DNA of 64,000 nt from the NCBI GenBank assembly GCA_030062745.1, contig CP099843.1, forward strand, positions 19,820,997 to 19,884,996. Direction: 5' to 3'. Both the position numbers and the translations under genes were made by a program. Under the pieces are notes generated by a model, which did not search any database, had not been told where the DNA came from, and saw only the letters and a list, made by a program, of their open reading frames with translations. Source of the DNA: Capitulum mitella. Lineage: Eukaryota; Arthropoda; Thecostraca; Pollicipedomorpha; Pollicipedidae. This document shows positions 1 to 12,500 of the stretch, piece after piece; position 1 is the first letter of the stretch; every line of letters begins with the position of its first letter.

Positions 1-339
1 TGTATAATGTTAATATGGACGAGGGCACAATACCCTCATATGGGCAACACACCGAGCGCCACAGGAATACGGCTCCCCTCAGCCTGGGAATTCCTCCGTT
101 TTACCGCACCGCCGGACGCTCCGTCGCTTCCCGCCAGGGCGCTCCATCACGGCGCACCGGATAACATCCGTCTTCAGGCCTCTACACACATATAAAAAAC
201 TGCACCGCGCGGTGATTAATGAACAACTTACTCGAATGAAAGGCCGGGGAGGGGCCGGAGCGACTCAGGCTGGCTCTGGTCTGGGGACCACCGGACGTGC
301 CTCGGCGGTACGCGGCCCGCGGCCAGCCCCGCCCCTCAC
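1..339. other. Patj intron 13 (part)
   Basis: GC-rich intron downstream (minus strand) of the PDZ3 exon. I see no further exon: the continuation of PDZ3 (expected to begin with 'V.G..L.G') is not present in any frame. Confidence 0.6.
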
Positions 340-576
340 CTCGATGATCTGGTCGTTGATGGCGATCTTGCCGCTGAGGTCGGCCGCGCTGCCCGGGTTC
401 ACCGACTTGATGAAGATGCCGCTGAGCTCCTCGCGCTCGCAGACGTAGCCGGCGATGGTGACGCCGAGGCCGGCCGCGTCCTTGGACAGCTCCACCTCGC
501 AGGTCTCCGTGTCGGCCAGCGGCGGCGGCACCGTCACCGAGCCGGGCGCGCCGGACAGACCGGCCACGGCCGCGTA
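340..576 (-). CDS. Patj: Patj exon 13: first part of PDZ3
   Basis: 79 codons. After a Pro-rich lead, the reading [55 protein letters not shown] closely follows insect Patj PDZ3, including the GLG-T loop and '[24 protein letters not shown]'. Donor GAG|GTGAGG. The acceptor gccgccgcag at 577-578 lies at the edge of the 62-bp minisatellite, whose units repeat the same acceptor. The rest of PDZ3 is outside the window. Confidence 0.93.
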
Positions 577-3500
577 CTGCGGCGGCCACACCCCAGTCCA
601 GTCACAGCCAGCCGAGAAACACGGTACCGGGAACACAGGACGTACTGCAGCGGCCACACCTCGTCACAGCCAGCCGAGAAACACGGTACCGGGAACACAG
701 GACGTACTGCAGCGGCCACACCCCGTCACAGCCAGCCGAGAAACACGGTACCAGGAACACAGGACGTACTGCAGCGGCCACACCCCGTCACAGCCAGCCG
801 AGAAACACGGTACCAGGAACACAGGACGTACTGCAGCGGCCACACCTCGTCACAGCCAGCCGAGAAACACGGTACCGGGAACACAGGACAGACGTACTGC
901 AGCGCCCACACCCCGACACAGCCAGCCGAGAAACACGGTACCGGGAACACAGGACGTACTGTCAGCGGCCACACCCCGTCACAGCCAGCCGAGAAACACG
1001 GTACCGGGAACACAGGACGTACTGCACGCCACACCCCACAACAAAACGGTACCGGGAACACAGGACGTACTGCAGCGGCCACACCCCGTCACAGCCAGCC
1101 GAGAAACACGGTACCGGGAACACAGGAGAGACGTAACGCGGCGGCCGCACGTCAATATTACACAGCAACACCGTGACGCGTACAATGAACAAGCCCAGAG
1201 TGGCCGTCTACCTCGACAAATACGACTCAGCACGGCTTCAGAGACTCAGCGCAAGACACACTGGATTACATGCTAGACACGAGTATACGTCCACGGCCGT
1301 ATACTCGGGCAGAACTTATCATCAGGACGAATGGAGAGACCGAGCCACAACACCGTCCGCCAGTGTGCCTAAGAAGGGTGGTTCTCACATGCCGTTTTGG
1401 ACCTTTTCAAAAATGCTGTTCCATGCTTTTGGACTCATTGAAAGAATAGCTTGTAGGAGATTCGGCCCTTTTGACAGACGTTTACCATTACCACGGAGAC
1501 TGAATGTCGTTTCTTGACGTTGCAGTCTCCAATGCTGTTTGTACGGGCGGCCGGCCGCTAACACCAGGCGCGCAGGCACGAGTCGGCCCGGCTCCCCATG
1601 TGACGTCGTCGGGACCGACGTTATTGGGTTCTGGAGTATTATGTGGCATGGACTTAAGGGGTGCGATATTGACTACTTCACGGCTAGGCAGCCCACGAAC
1701 ACAGCACCAGTGTTTCAGAAACTGTGTTCATAGACTGCCAGCCAATCCGTGGCTCCAAACCCCAACAACATGGATCCCGACGGCTTCAAATGGGAACCCG
1801 AGCTGACATGTCCTGCGCGCTTGGTGCTAGCGGCCGGCCGCCCGTACAGACAGCACTGGAGACTGCAATGCCCAGCAAACGACATTCAGCCTCCATGACC
1901 GTAGTAAACGCCGATCAAAACGGGTGAAATTTTCCACAAGCCATTCTTTCAATGACAACGACAAAAGCATGGAAAAACACCTTTGAAAAATTTCGAAACA
2001 GTATTTGAGGCCCACCCTGATCCAGTTCCTGGCACTGTTGCACTGGCCAGACAAGGCCCTCCTGAGCAGGCGGCGGAACTGGCCGGCAGCCCACAGACAC
2101 CGCCCGACACGCTATCGAGATAGACGACAGACCCGAGTCTGCCGAGCGTTCAAGGGCCTGACCTAGGTCTGCAGAATGTCCTGGATCCTGTCCTAAGTCT
2201 GCCGCCCCTCCAGTACCCTGACCCGAGCCTACAGCTCGTCCCAGGTCCTGACCTCAGCTTGCAAAACGTCCCACGTCCTGCGTCCTGACGTGTCCCTCCA
2301 GTGCCCTGCCCTGAACCTCCAGAACGTTCCGGGCTCTGACCTGAGCCTGCAGCTCGTCCCGGGTCCTGACCTGAGCCTGCAGCTCGTCCAGCACCGAGGC
2401 CGGGTCGGCGGCTGGCGGGTCGCGCAGCTCGTAGTCTGCCGCTAGCTGGCCGTTGATCAGGTTGTTCTCGTCGACGGTCGAGTCGCGGATGTACGGCTCC
2501 GGGAACCCATTCTGCCAGCGAGGCGCACGAACGGTCACCGGCCTTCCAGTCGTCACGACGCGCGTACTCCCCACAGAACAACATCGTCACAGACCTATTC
2601 CGCAGTCTTCGTGCACAGCAATGACCGACGAGAAAGCACGTGCCCCGTTTGAAGAACGGTGCGCGCTCGATGTCCAAAATGCAAGCGCAACCACGCCGTC
2701 CGACGGACACAACGTCGCATGACCAGGACCACGCCGCACGTGAGCTAAATCTGGGAGCAGTCAATCCACTGGGGAGCCGGCGTGGCGGTTATGCCGAGCC
2801 GAATCCAATTACGACGGCGGCGGGACGGACGTCAGCCCACCTGCAACGCCTGCAGCTGGTGGTCCAGCTCGTCCGGGTCGGCCAGCAGCCGCGTCGGCAC
2901 GATCGGCGCCCGCGTGATCACCGAGCTCTGCGAACAGCGCCGGAGTGGCGCGGCGGGTCAGGCCGGCCGGCCTACAGACGGCTCACGGAAATCAGGGCGC
3001 CGGCGACAGAAATCAGACAGAGTGCCGAGCACGGCGGCACACGTCCCCGCTCTCCAGACGAGGCCGCGTCTCGCCGGGAAACGGCGCCCGCGAGAACAGC
3101 AGAACATACGTCAGCGGAGTCGGGAGACAGTCATCACCGAACGACGCACCCCGTCGAACCAGGTCTCCGTTCCAGCGGCCGGACTGGGTCACCGTTCCAG
3201 CGGCCGGACCGGGTCACTGTTCCAGCGGCCGGACCGGGTCACTGTTCCAGCGGCCGGACTGGGTCACTGTTCCAGCGGCCGGACCGGGTCACTGCTCCAG
3301 CGGCCGGACTGGGTCACTGTTCCAACGGCCGGACTGGGTCACTGTTCCAGCGCCCAGACCGGGTCACTGTTCCAGCGCCCGGACTGGGTCACTGTTCCAA
3401 CGGCTGGACTGGGTCACTGTTCCAACGCCCGGACTGGGTCACTGTTCCAACGGCTGGACTGGGTCACTGTTCCAACGCCCGGACTGGGTCACTGTTCCAG

Positions 3501-6500
3501 CGGCCGGACCGGGTCACTGTTCCAGCGGTCAGACCGAGTCACTGTTTCAGCGGCCGGACTGGGTCACCGTTCCAACGGCTGGACTGGGTCACTGTTCCAA
3601 CGCCCGGACTGGGTCACTCTTTCCAGCGGCCGGACTGGGTCACCGTTCCCGCGGCCGGACGACGGACCGTCCCGGCTCGGTCCGGCCCGTTCGGTACTCA
3701 CGTCCACCTGGAAGTCGGGACTGCTGGGCTCCACCGGCCGGGCCACGATCAGCCGAACCTGGGTGCCGGCCGTGCGCAGCACCTGAGCCACCTGCCGGCA
3801 CCGAGCAACCCACTCAGCCGGACTGTCACGGCGCAAGCACCGCCACAGCGGCCACACACGGCGTCACACGGGCCGTCACGGTAACAGCAGCCGACACGGC
3901 CTGACAGGGACCGTCGCGGCATCACACTGGGAGCCACGACGTCAAAGGGGCCGTCACGAGGCCACGGGGCCCTCATGGCATCACAGAGAGATATGATGAA
4001 AACCCACATGGCGACTCTATCGAGCTTTGTAAAATCGAGGTCAAGCAATAGAAGGAACGTGACTGTGCTACATCTGCACCTGTCGTTATACTTCAGGACA
4101 ATCCGGCCCGCATCAATACTGGACAACTAGGAAGGGTGCTACCAACGCTACAGACGTACAGACCAACAGAAATAGCCATCGTCGGCGTCAGACCTCCGGC
4201 CTGTGCAACGCAAGCATCCAGTCGCCATATGAACCGTCCCTTCAACAGAACGAGTCGTCGCCGGCAGTAACGAAAATGGACACATGGACGTCGGCAAGTG
4301 TCGACTAGATTGCATCGCGTGCACGGCAAGAGCATGCTAACATCCGAACAATGCGATTAACAAATAACTCGGGCAGCGTTGGACCCCATTCGTTCGCCCA
4401 ACGATCGCCGGAATAGCAGAACGGTCTGAAAATGCGCTTTAACTGCGTCTTATCTACTTCTGCGCTGCATTCATAAACGGGCCTCTTAATAACCGATGGG
4501 TACATCCAAAGGTACGCTGCAGGCCATAAATAACAAATTTTTCGAGACCCCGTCAAGAAAAACAACCATCCCGTTTACAGATCCGGGCCGCCTCGTCCAC
4601 CAGCCAGAGAAGAGAGGTGCTACAATCAGCACCCATATGGACGGCTGCTCCGGCGTGGAGGCAGCCGCAGTGCCGCAGACCAGGCGGGGCTGCGGCCATC
4701 AATTAAGCCGACCAGCCCCCAGCTCCAGAAGGTCCATGGTACACACGAACCGCATAACGCACCCAATACAGCATTAAAAAAACGGCCGTAAGTACAGTGG
4801 CGGGTCTTAATGGATTAGGCATGATTGCTAGGTAACGTTGAAATCCCACGAGCCGTCAACACACACATTTCCAGCAAAGGTTGTTAAGCAGCATAATTTA
4901 AATACGCTGGAATGAATCCGATACATTTTCCTTTGACATATGCCGCATGTTTACGTTGTCTTTCGTCTTCCTATGCCTCAAATATACTCTTTATTCGTCG
5001 AGGACGACGCGCCCCATCGAGATAGCCTTTTTTCGAAAACCCGCAGTCGCGGTGAGCCCGACGCTGGCGGACAGCAGCTGGCGCGCATTTTTCCGCCGGC
5101 GGGGACCGAGCGGGCGGGTCTGCGTGTCACGAGCGGTCGGCCGGCCGGCCGCGGCCGCCTGCAGCCGTGTCCGTTCGCGCCGCTCAATGGACTCTATTGA
5201 CAAAACCGCTGCGACGACGGTGGCCGGCGCGGCCCGGTCCGTGGAGCCGCCGACCGGGAACACCGATACAGCAGGGGCTCACACCGCCGGGCCGGCCAGG
5301 AGCCGACAGACGGCGCACCTTCCAACACGCCTCCCGCCAGCCGGAACAGTTACCCAGTGCCTTACTGATCTTCCCCACCTGATGGGTTCACATCGCGTGC
5401 AGCGTGAGACCTTCATGGACGTGCACACGAAAAAACGCAAACACCATGATCTCGGCCTGCAGTACAATGACTAAGATCTGCGTACTGCACCGCAGCTGAT
5501 ACGTGGACTTGCCTGAATTGACTCCATGCCGCGCAGGTTGTACTGGCCGATCTGCAGGATATGGTCGCCGCTTTGTAACCGACCATCCTGCGAACGGCAC
5601 GCACACGCGGTCATCGTCTCAGCGCGGCCAAACGCCCGCCGTGCCGACACGCGCGCATCGGGAAGCCTCGTTCCGCAAACACGGCACGCACACCGGCCCG
5701 GCCCACACACGGCCATCGATTCGGCCGGCCAGACACAGACCACGCCGACTGGAGCGCCACAGGAAACAATCAACACATATTTACGCTACGCACACGCCAG
5801 GGCTAATGTAGTTCATGGGGTGGACGGACACAGGCACACGTGCTCTGCCAGAGAAACACGGTACTCGAGATGCCGGGCAATGATATCCAGGACTTTCTAT
5901 GAAGCCAACCTATAACGATGTGCAGCATATAAATAACAAGTGGCAAGTTCAGAGGCAACGATGTGGTTAATCATAACGTTTATAACAAAACGCGATGAAA
6001 TACTTTCAATGGCTATCTGGTAGAGGAATATATAGTGTCTCACTATTGTGGCTACAATCAAACTTCGGAATGCAGTCATATATTTTTTTTAATAATGTAA
6101 TATTAATTCCCCATTCTGAATGCACCCACAAATAAACTTGATGTTGTTATTTCTCAAATCTTCTTTTTTGGGATGTGCGACTACTCAAAGTCTCCCTGAA
6201 CAGCCGACAGGGCTGCAGTGCGATGGTGTGCATAATTTCCTGCTGAGTGGGAAGTAAATTTGTTACCGTTGCGAGGTATAAATCTACTTCTCAATGTTAA
6301 CAACGCCGATGTATTCAATTACATACACAAATAACGCTGAATTGTTTGAAAACCGTACTTCCCATAACTACGTGACATTCATCGGATCACAAGCAGAAAA
6401 ATCATCACGGCAAAAAGCTGAGGCATGAACGTTTCCGGCGCACGATCCATTACGAAATGCAATTATTCTGGCCAACGATTAAGTGTTCCCTGGCCTCCTG

Positions 6501-9500
6501 GGGCATGCCACGAGACTTCACACAATTCCAGATGTCACAACTGCCTGGACTGTGACTCAGACAGTACCCCCAAAGCGCGGCCCGTCTCCGTCAGTACCCG
6601 TCCGTGTCGCGCTGTATCCGGCGGCCGGTACCGGCCCGGTGTCTCGCAGCCCGTCTCCGTCAGTATCCGTCCGTGTCGGGCTGTATCCGGCGGCCGGTAC
6701 CGACCCGGTGTCTCGCAGCCCGTCTCCGTCAGTATCCGTCCGTGTCGGGCTGTATCCGGCGGCCGGTACCGGCCCGGTGTCTCGCGGCCCGTCTCCGTCA
6801 GTATCCGTCCGTGTCGCGCTGTATCCGGCGGCCGGTAACGACCCGGTGTCTCGCGGCCCGTCTCCGTCAGTACCCGTCCGTGTCTGGCTGTATCCGGCGG
6901 CCGGTACCGGCCCGGTGTCTCGCGGCCCGTCTCCGTCAGTACCCGTCCGTGTCGCGCTGTATCCGGCGGCCGGTACCGGCCCGGTGTCTCGCAGCCCGTC
7001 TCCGTCAGTATCCGTCCGTGTCGCGTTGTATCCGGCGGCCGGTACCGGCCCGGTGTCTCACGACCCGTCTCCGTCAGTATCCGTCCGTGTCTGGCTGTAT
7101 CCGGCGGCCGGTACCGGCCCGGTGTCTCGCGGCCCGTCTCCGTCAGTACCCGTCCGTGTCTGGCTGTATCCGGCGGCCGGTACCGGCCCGGTGTCTCGCG
7201 GCCCGTCTCCGTCAGTACCCGTCCGTGTCTGGCTGTATCCGGCGGCCGGTACCGGCCCGGTGTCTCGCGGCCCGTCTCCGTCAGTACCCGTCCGTGTCGC
7301 GCTGTATCCGGCGGCCGGTACCGGCCCGGTGTCTCGCGGCCCGTCTCCGTCAGTACCCGTCCGTGTCTGGCTGTATCCGGCGGCCGGTACCGGCCCGGCG
7401 TCTCGCGGCCCGTCTCCGTCAGTACCCGTCCGTGTCTGGCTGTATCCGGCGGCCGGTACCGGCCCGGTGTCTCGCGGCCCGTCTCCGTCAGTACCCGCCC
7501 GTGTCGGGCTGTACCCGGCGGCCGGTACCGGCCCGGTGTCTCGCGGCCCGTCTCCGGCGCGCCGAGCTCACCCGGTCCGCCACGCCGCCCGGCAGGATCG
7601 TCTTCACCACGACGCCCGTGCTCCTGCCGCCGATGATGCCGAAGCCCAGGCCGGTGCCGTCGTTCACCAGGTCGATCACCTCCACCTGCGCCCACTCCGT
7701 GTTCAGCTGCAACGTCCGGGCAACGATCAGAGGCCAGAGTAGACCCGGGAACAGCAGAGGGCAGGTGTGGGGGAAGAGGGGCGAGCCAGACAGGAGGGAC
7801 GGTCCAGGGACGATCACGACACAGTACGGGGCGGAGACGACTGGGGAATGACCGGAAACGGAGTTATTTGTGTTATCGCGTGTGTTTTCAGTGTGGGTGG
7901 TGCACTCTGTTTTTCAACGGATGCTAAGTGTTTCATCCAACTGAATTAACCAGCGACCTCCTAGGAGAGGGCCGGATGCGAGCCCAATCCTCCCCCTCTC
8001 CCATTACGTCTTTTCACAATTAATTCTAAACCGCTTGAAGTGACACGATCAAACTTGCAGCACCTGTCCCGTAATCAAATTCACACACACCTTTTGACAG
8101 CAAAACAAACTTTGGGTCCGGTCAGGTCAAAGAATTATGGCGTCATTACGAAACATCTGCATAACGTTCTGCTGTGTGTCATGCCGTACCGTGCCAAGGT
8201 TGATATGTTACATAGCTTCAAGTTCGTTTTTGTCAGTCTTTAGGGGTTGAAAACGACAAGTCAAGTCAAATACTATTTATTAAAAGCCAACCACAGTACA
8301 TGTGGCTATTATGGCCTTCACGTCAATAAAATGCGGATATGGGACATGCAGGACAAAACAGATATACAGTATACAGAAAATGAAAATATGAAACAGCCTG
8401 ATGTCACCGTTGATAGAAGGGCTTACTGATGATCATGGGCAGCGCGCAGATGTGCCTTCACTTTTCCCGCCTGAAGGGCGCGCCACTCAGATCACGAATG
8501 TGTGATGGTAGTGCATTCATCTGACGTGGAGCCCTGTGCACAAAGCGACGCTTCCCCGCCTCAGTGCGGATACCGGGCACGTGTAACAGACCGTCCTGTC
8601 TCGTAGGACGGATGTGGCCAGGGTGGTCTCGGTTTGGGCAGATCTGACGGGCGATGCACTCGGGTTGACCAGCGGTTAGGATTTTGTCAAGAAGGCAGAT
8701 GGATTGGTATTGGAAGAACTGAGATAAGTCAAGCCACCTCAGGGTATCTCGCACACCCAACACGTGGTCGACTTTGCGCTTGCCCAAGATGGCTCGGACC
8801 GCAAAATCCAAAATCTTTTGAATGGTGTCAAGATTTTTGGTAGTGCCGTTGCCGTACACCACCAGACAGTGTCGGATGTGCGACATCACCAGGGCGGTGA
8901 CTATCTCGGGCAGGATGTCGCGAGGAAGATAGTGACGGAGGTGGGATAGGGCTGTGAGGGTGCTGCAGCACGTGCGCGAGACGGCCCTAACATGTACACC
9001 CTATGACAGATGTTGGTCGGAAATAAGACCTCGATTTTTCACCGCGGTATTGGGAGTCAGACATGTTCCCCAGGACGAAATTCTGATGGGTGAAAGAGCG
9101 CGCAGATTTTGTCTGGAGCCGAGAGTGATGAGCTCAAATTTGGTGACGTTAACTTATAGATCATTAGAATGAAAACAGTCGGCACGAGATGACCCGAGCA
9201 TGTTCCATGCATGAGATAAGCTTTGGTACCGCAGACCTGGGGCCAGAAACTAAGACCTGAGTGTCGTCAGCGTACTGCACGACAACCAATGTATAGATAC
9301 ACTACAAGGCCACCGAACAAGATCACAGAAGGTTACCTTGACCTTACATGACCTCATGACTGAGAAGTAGTTATTTACGCACTACTACTCGGCTTCGCCA
9401 AGAAACTACGCGATGAATGTATGTCTTTTACTCACAGAAATGCTCGTTGCACACTCAATAACGCACGGCAGAAACCGTCAAGACCCTTCTTGACCTGTGG

Positions 9501-12500
9501 TTCAGTGCTTGACCTTTCCTTGACCTGCTCCGAAGAACAGCATGCATCCACCCCTAAGACGCGTAACAACATGAAGATTCGTTTGGTGCGTGGTTTCGAA
9601 ACTCTTGGAAAAAATGACCTTACCGTGACCCTCATGAGAAGGATGTGTCCGACTTCCATGAGTTTGAATGTGAATCCCGGCTATATGCTTTCGGTTTCTG
9701 AGTACATGTTCTCTCGGAGTACATCGGGATGTGCCAGACTAGCTCAATACAAGGGACGGAGCATTCCGTCGGCCGCGCCGTGGTCGGCAGTTCTGTGACC
9801 GTTTTTCATGTACTGGCAATGTATTCTGCTATGATAGATGCCTTCTTTCGGTTCAGTTGCACGACATGAGATGACAATGAGAAACACGGGTTAGTTGATA
9901 GTATTACACGGAGCAGAACTATCCCGTGGACTCTGAGTGACGTTGATCTGATCATTAGCTTCGGAAGTATGAGAATGGGAATCAAGTCTGACAGAGTTTG
10001 ACCTACGTATGATGTCATAACTGACCGAGTCTCGGTCATGTAAATATTTTGGGATGAATTGGACCAGAGCTATCGCAAAGGGCTTGATCATGTTGATTCG
10101 ATCATTCGTTACAGAGATATGAGGGGATGGACAGTGTGTGACCTATTTTTATCTCATTGTGATGTCATTATTGGCCGAACTTTGGATGGTCAGATTGGTT
10201 GTTTTGGGATAGGGCGATCCAGCGCTACTGAATGACACGTAAATCCCATAATTGGTTCCGGAGAAATTAGGCGGGGATCAAAATGGATCAAATTTAACCT
10301 ATTTCGACCTCCCTGTGACGTCACTGGTGGCCAAATTTGGTTCAAATGGGCTGTTTTGAGATAGGACGGGCCAGGGTTTCCGAACGGCGTTTGAATTTTT
10401 CCTATCCGACTACTGGTTCCGGAGATACAAGCGGGAGCTGAATCCGACCTTCCCCAGGCGGTCGTACCAACGGAAATACCTCAGGCGTTGCCGTGTTAAA
10501 AATGTCGCTGGTCGTGAACACTTGACATGTGTCACTTCTCCGCGGTTGCGATGGAACCCACAATCACAGGCTATCCGCGAAACACATCGCTGCCATACAC
10601 CACGTACCAGAAACAATCAGCTCAAACAAGACAGAGAAGTACCATGCGTACCAAGAAGTATACCCGTCAATGCAAAAATTGCACTCCTGCAAACATCTGC
10701 ATCTTCCTCGGAAGCAGGAGACGTAAAACCTACGAAACTACGGGCGACCAATCGGCATGACGCACCACACAACACGCAGGGGACTGTCGAACAATCGACA
10801 GGAAGGCCGTAAACGGCAGGAGGTCTGGTGTCGCACATATGGTGCTGAAACAGGCCAGCTGGCCAGCCGCACCTCCCGTCCCGTCGTCACACCCGCCCCC
10901 GCCGGACCAAAGGAGACACGACCAGGACCGCAGCTCTGACGAAACCAGAGCCAGGGTCTCTCAACACGCCTGGTCTCGCCCGTCACCAGTTCCCGACAGA
11001 CCGGCGCAGAACGCACCGATACTGGGGGCAGACCACACCTGCCACCAGACACCGGCGGCAGCGGCACTGGCCAATGAATCGCCGCAGCTCGGCTACGCTG
11101 CCGCGACCGCTGCCTCTCCCGCGCACCGGCCACACCACGTCAGCTCCCCCGCCGCTAGAAACGCCACACCACCGGGCAGCGCACAGCAACAACTCTCCGT
11201 CCCAACGTGGACTGGTCCCAGCCCGAGCGGCGCGACCACGACAGACCTGGTGTCCAGCCGCACCTGTCCGGCACTCCCCGCCCTCACGACCGAGCCAACC
11301 GGCACCCTCGCGGCCCAGCTAACCGGCAGCCCCACGGTCCAGCTGACCGGCACCCTCACGGCCCACCTGACCGGCAACCTCACGGCCCAGCTGACCGGCA
11401 CCCTCACGGCCCAGCTGACCGGCACCTTCACGGTCCAGCTGACCGGCACCCTCACGGCCCAGCTGACCGGCACCCTCACGGCCCAGCTGACCGGCACCCT
11501 CACGGCCCACCTGACCGGCACCCTCACGGCCCAGCTGACCGGCAGCCCCACGGTCCAGCTGACCGGCACCTTCACGGCCCACCTGACCGGCAGCCCCACG
11601 GTCCAGCTAACTGGCACCCTCACGGCCCAGCTAACTGACCGGGCCCACCCTCCAGCTACCGGCCCCCAGCTGACCGACACCCTCACGGTCCGCCCACGGT
11701 CCAGCTGACCGGCACCCTCACGGCCCAGCTGACCGGCAGCCCCACGGTCCAGCTAACTGGTACCCTCACGGCCCAGCTGACCGGCACCTCACGGCCCAGC
11801 TGACCGGCAGCCTCCCGGCGTCCGGCACCGGGCCGCCTTTCACGCCGCCGGTGCGGGCCGTTCGGCGGCCGGCTCGCGCGGTCAATACAGCACGGCGGGC
11901 GGGCCGGCGAAAGGGCCGGCCGGCGGCGCGGCGGGGGCCGCCGCTCTGAGCGGACCGCGGCCGGCGCAGTTCAGGGCCGGGCCGCGCCGCCAGCCCACAA
12001 ACGGAGCGCCGCGCCACTCCGGCTGATTAGACGCGGCCGTAACCGCCGCCGCTGGGGCCAGCCGCCGTGACGTCATCCGCCGCCTCAGAAACGTAAAACT
12101 TGCCGTCTGCTGCCGCTACGACCGGTGAAATTCGACACTGCATTCTGCTGATGTGAGCTGGTCAAAAATGCAGCATGCCACTGTCACTCACACACAAAAC
12201 CCGTACCGATCTGCTGCCGCGTAGAGAGGTCCCATATCGCCGGCATCTGCTGAGGCTAAAAAGGATCACCGTCGTCACCTGCTGCCCAGAAATGGTCTCA
12301 GCTGCCTCCACCTGCGACCGCTACAAACAAAACTAGCCGCTGTCTACTATCTGTGAGAGACTGATTACTCACCACTATTCCCTGCATTTGAGAGGCCATA
12401 ACTGACCACCGTTCCTCGCCTGTGAGAGGCCGTAACATACCGTCATCGCCCTCTAAGAGAGGTCGGCAACTCACCACCATCTCCTGCTGTTGGGATGTCT

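Noticed and set aside
2640..3904. Long ORFs over the 25-bp array (320-414 codons)
   Set aside because: Open in three plus frames at once, which is a signature of a stop-free repeat and not of a gene; they also overlap real Patj exons on the other strand.
6483..7851. 400-codon ORFs on both strands across the 69-bp array, encoding repeat proteins
   Set aside because: The unit is 69 bp, divisible by three, so any frame without a stop in one unit stays open. The array lies wholly inside a Patj intron and no splice or start evidence supports coding.
8458..8889. 143-codon ORF as a host gene
   Set aside because: Its pattern is the C-terminal region of a LINE reverse transcriptase and the upstream YADD region is interrupted by stops.
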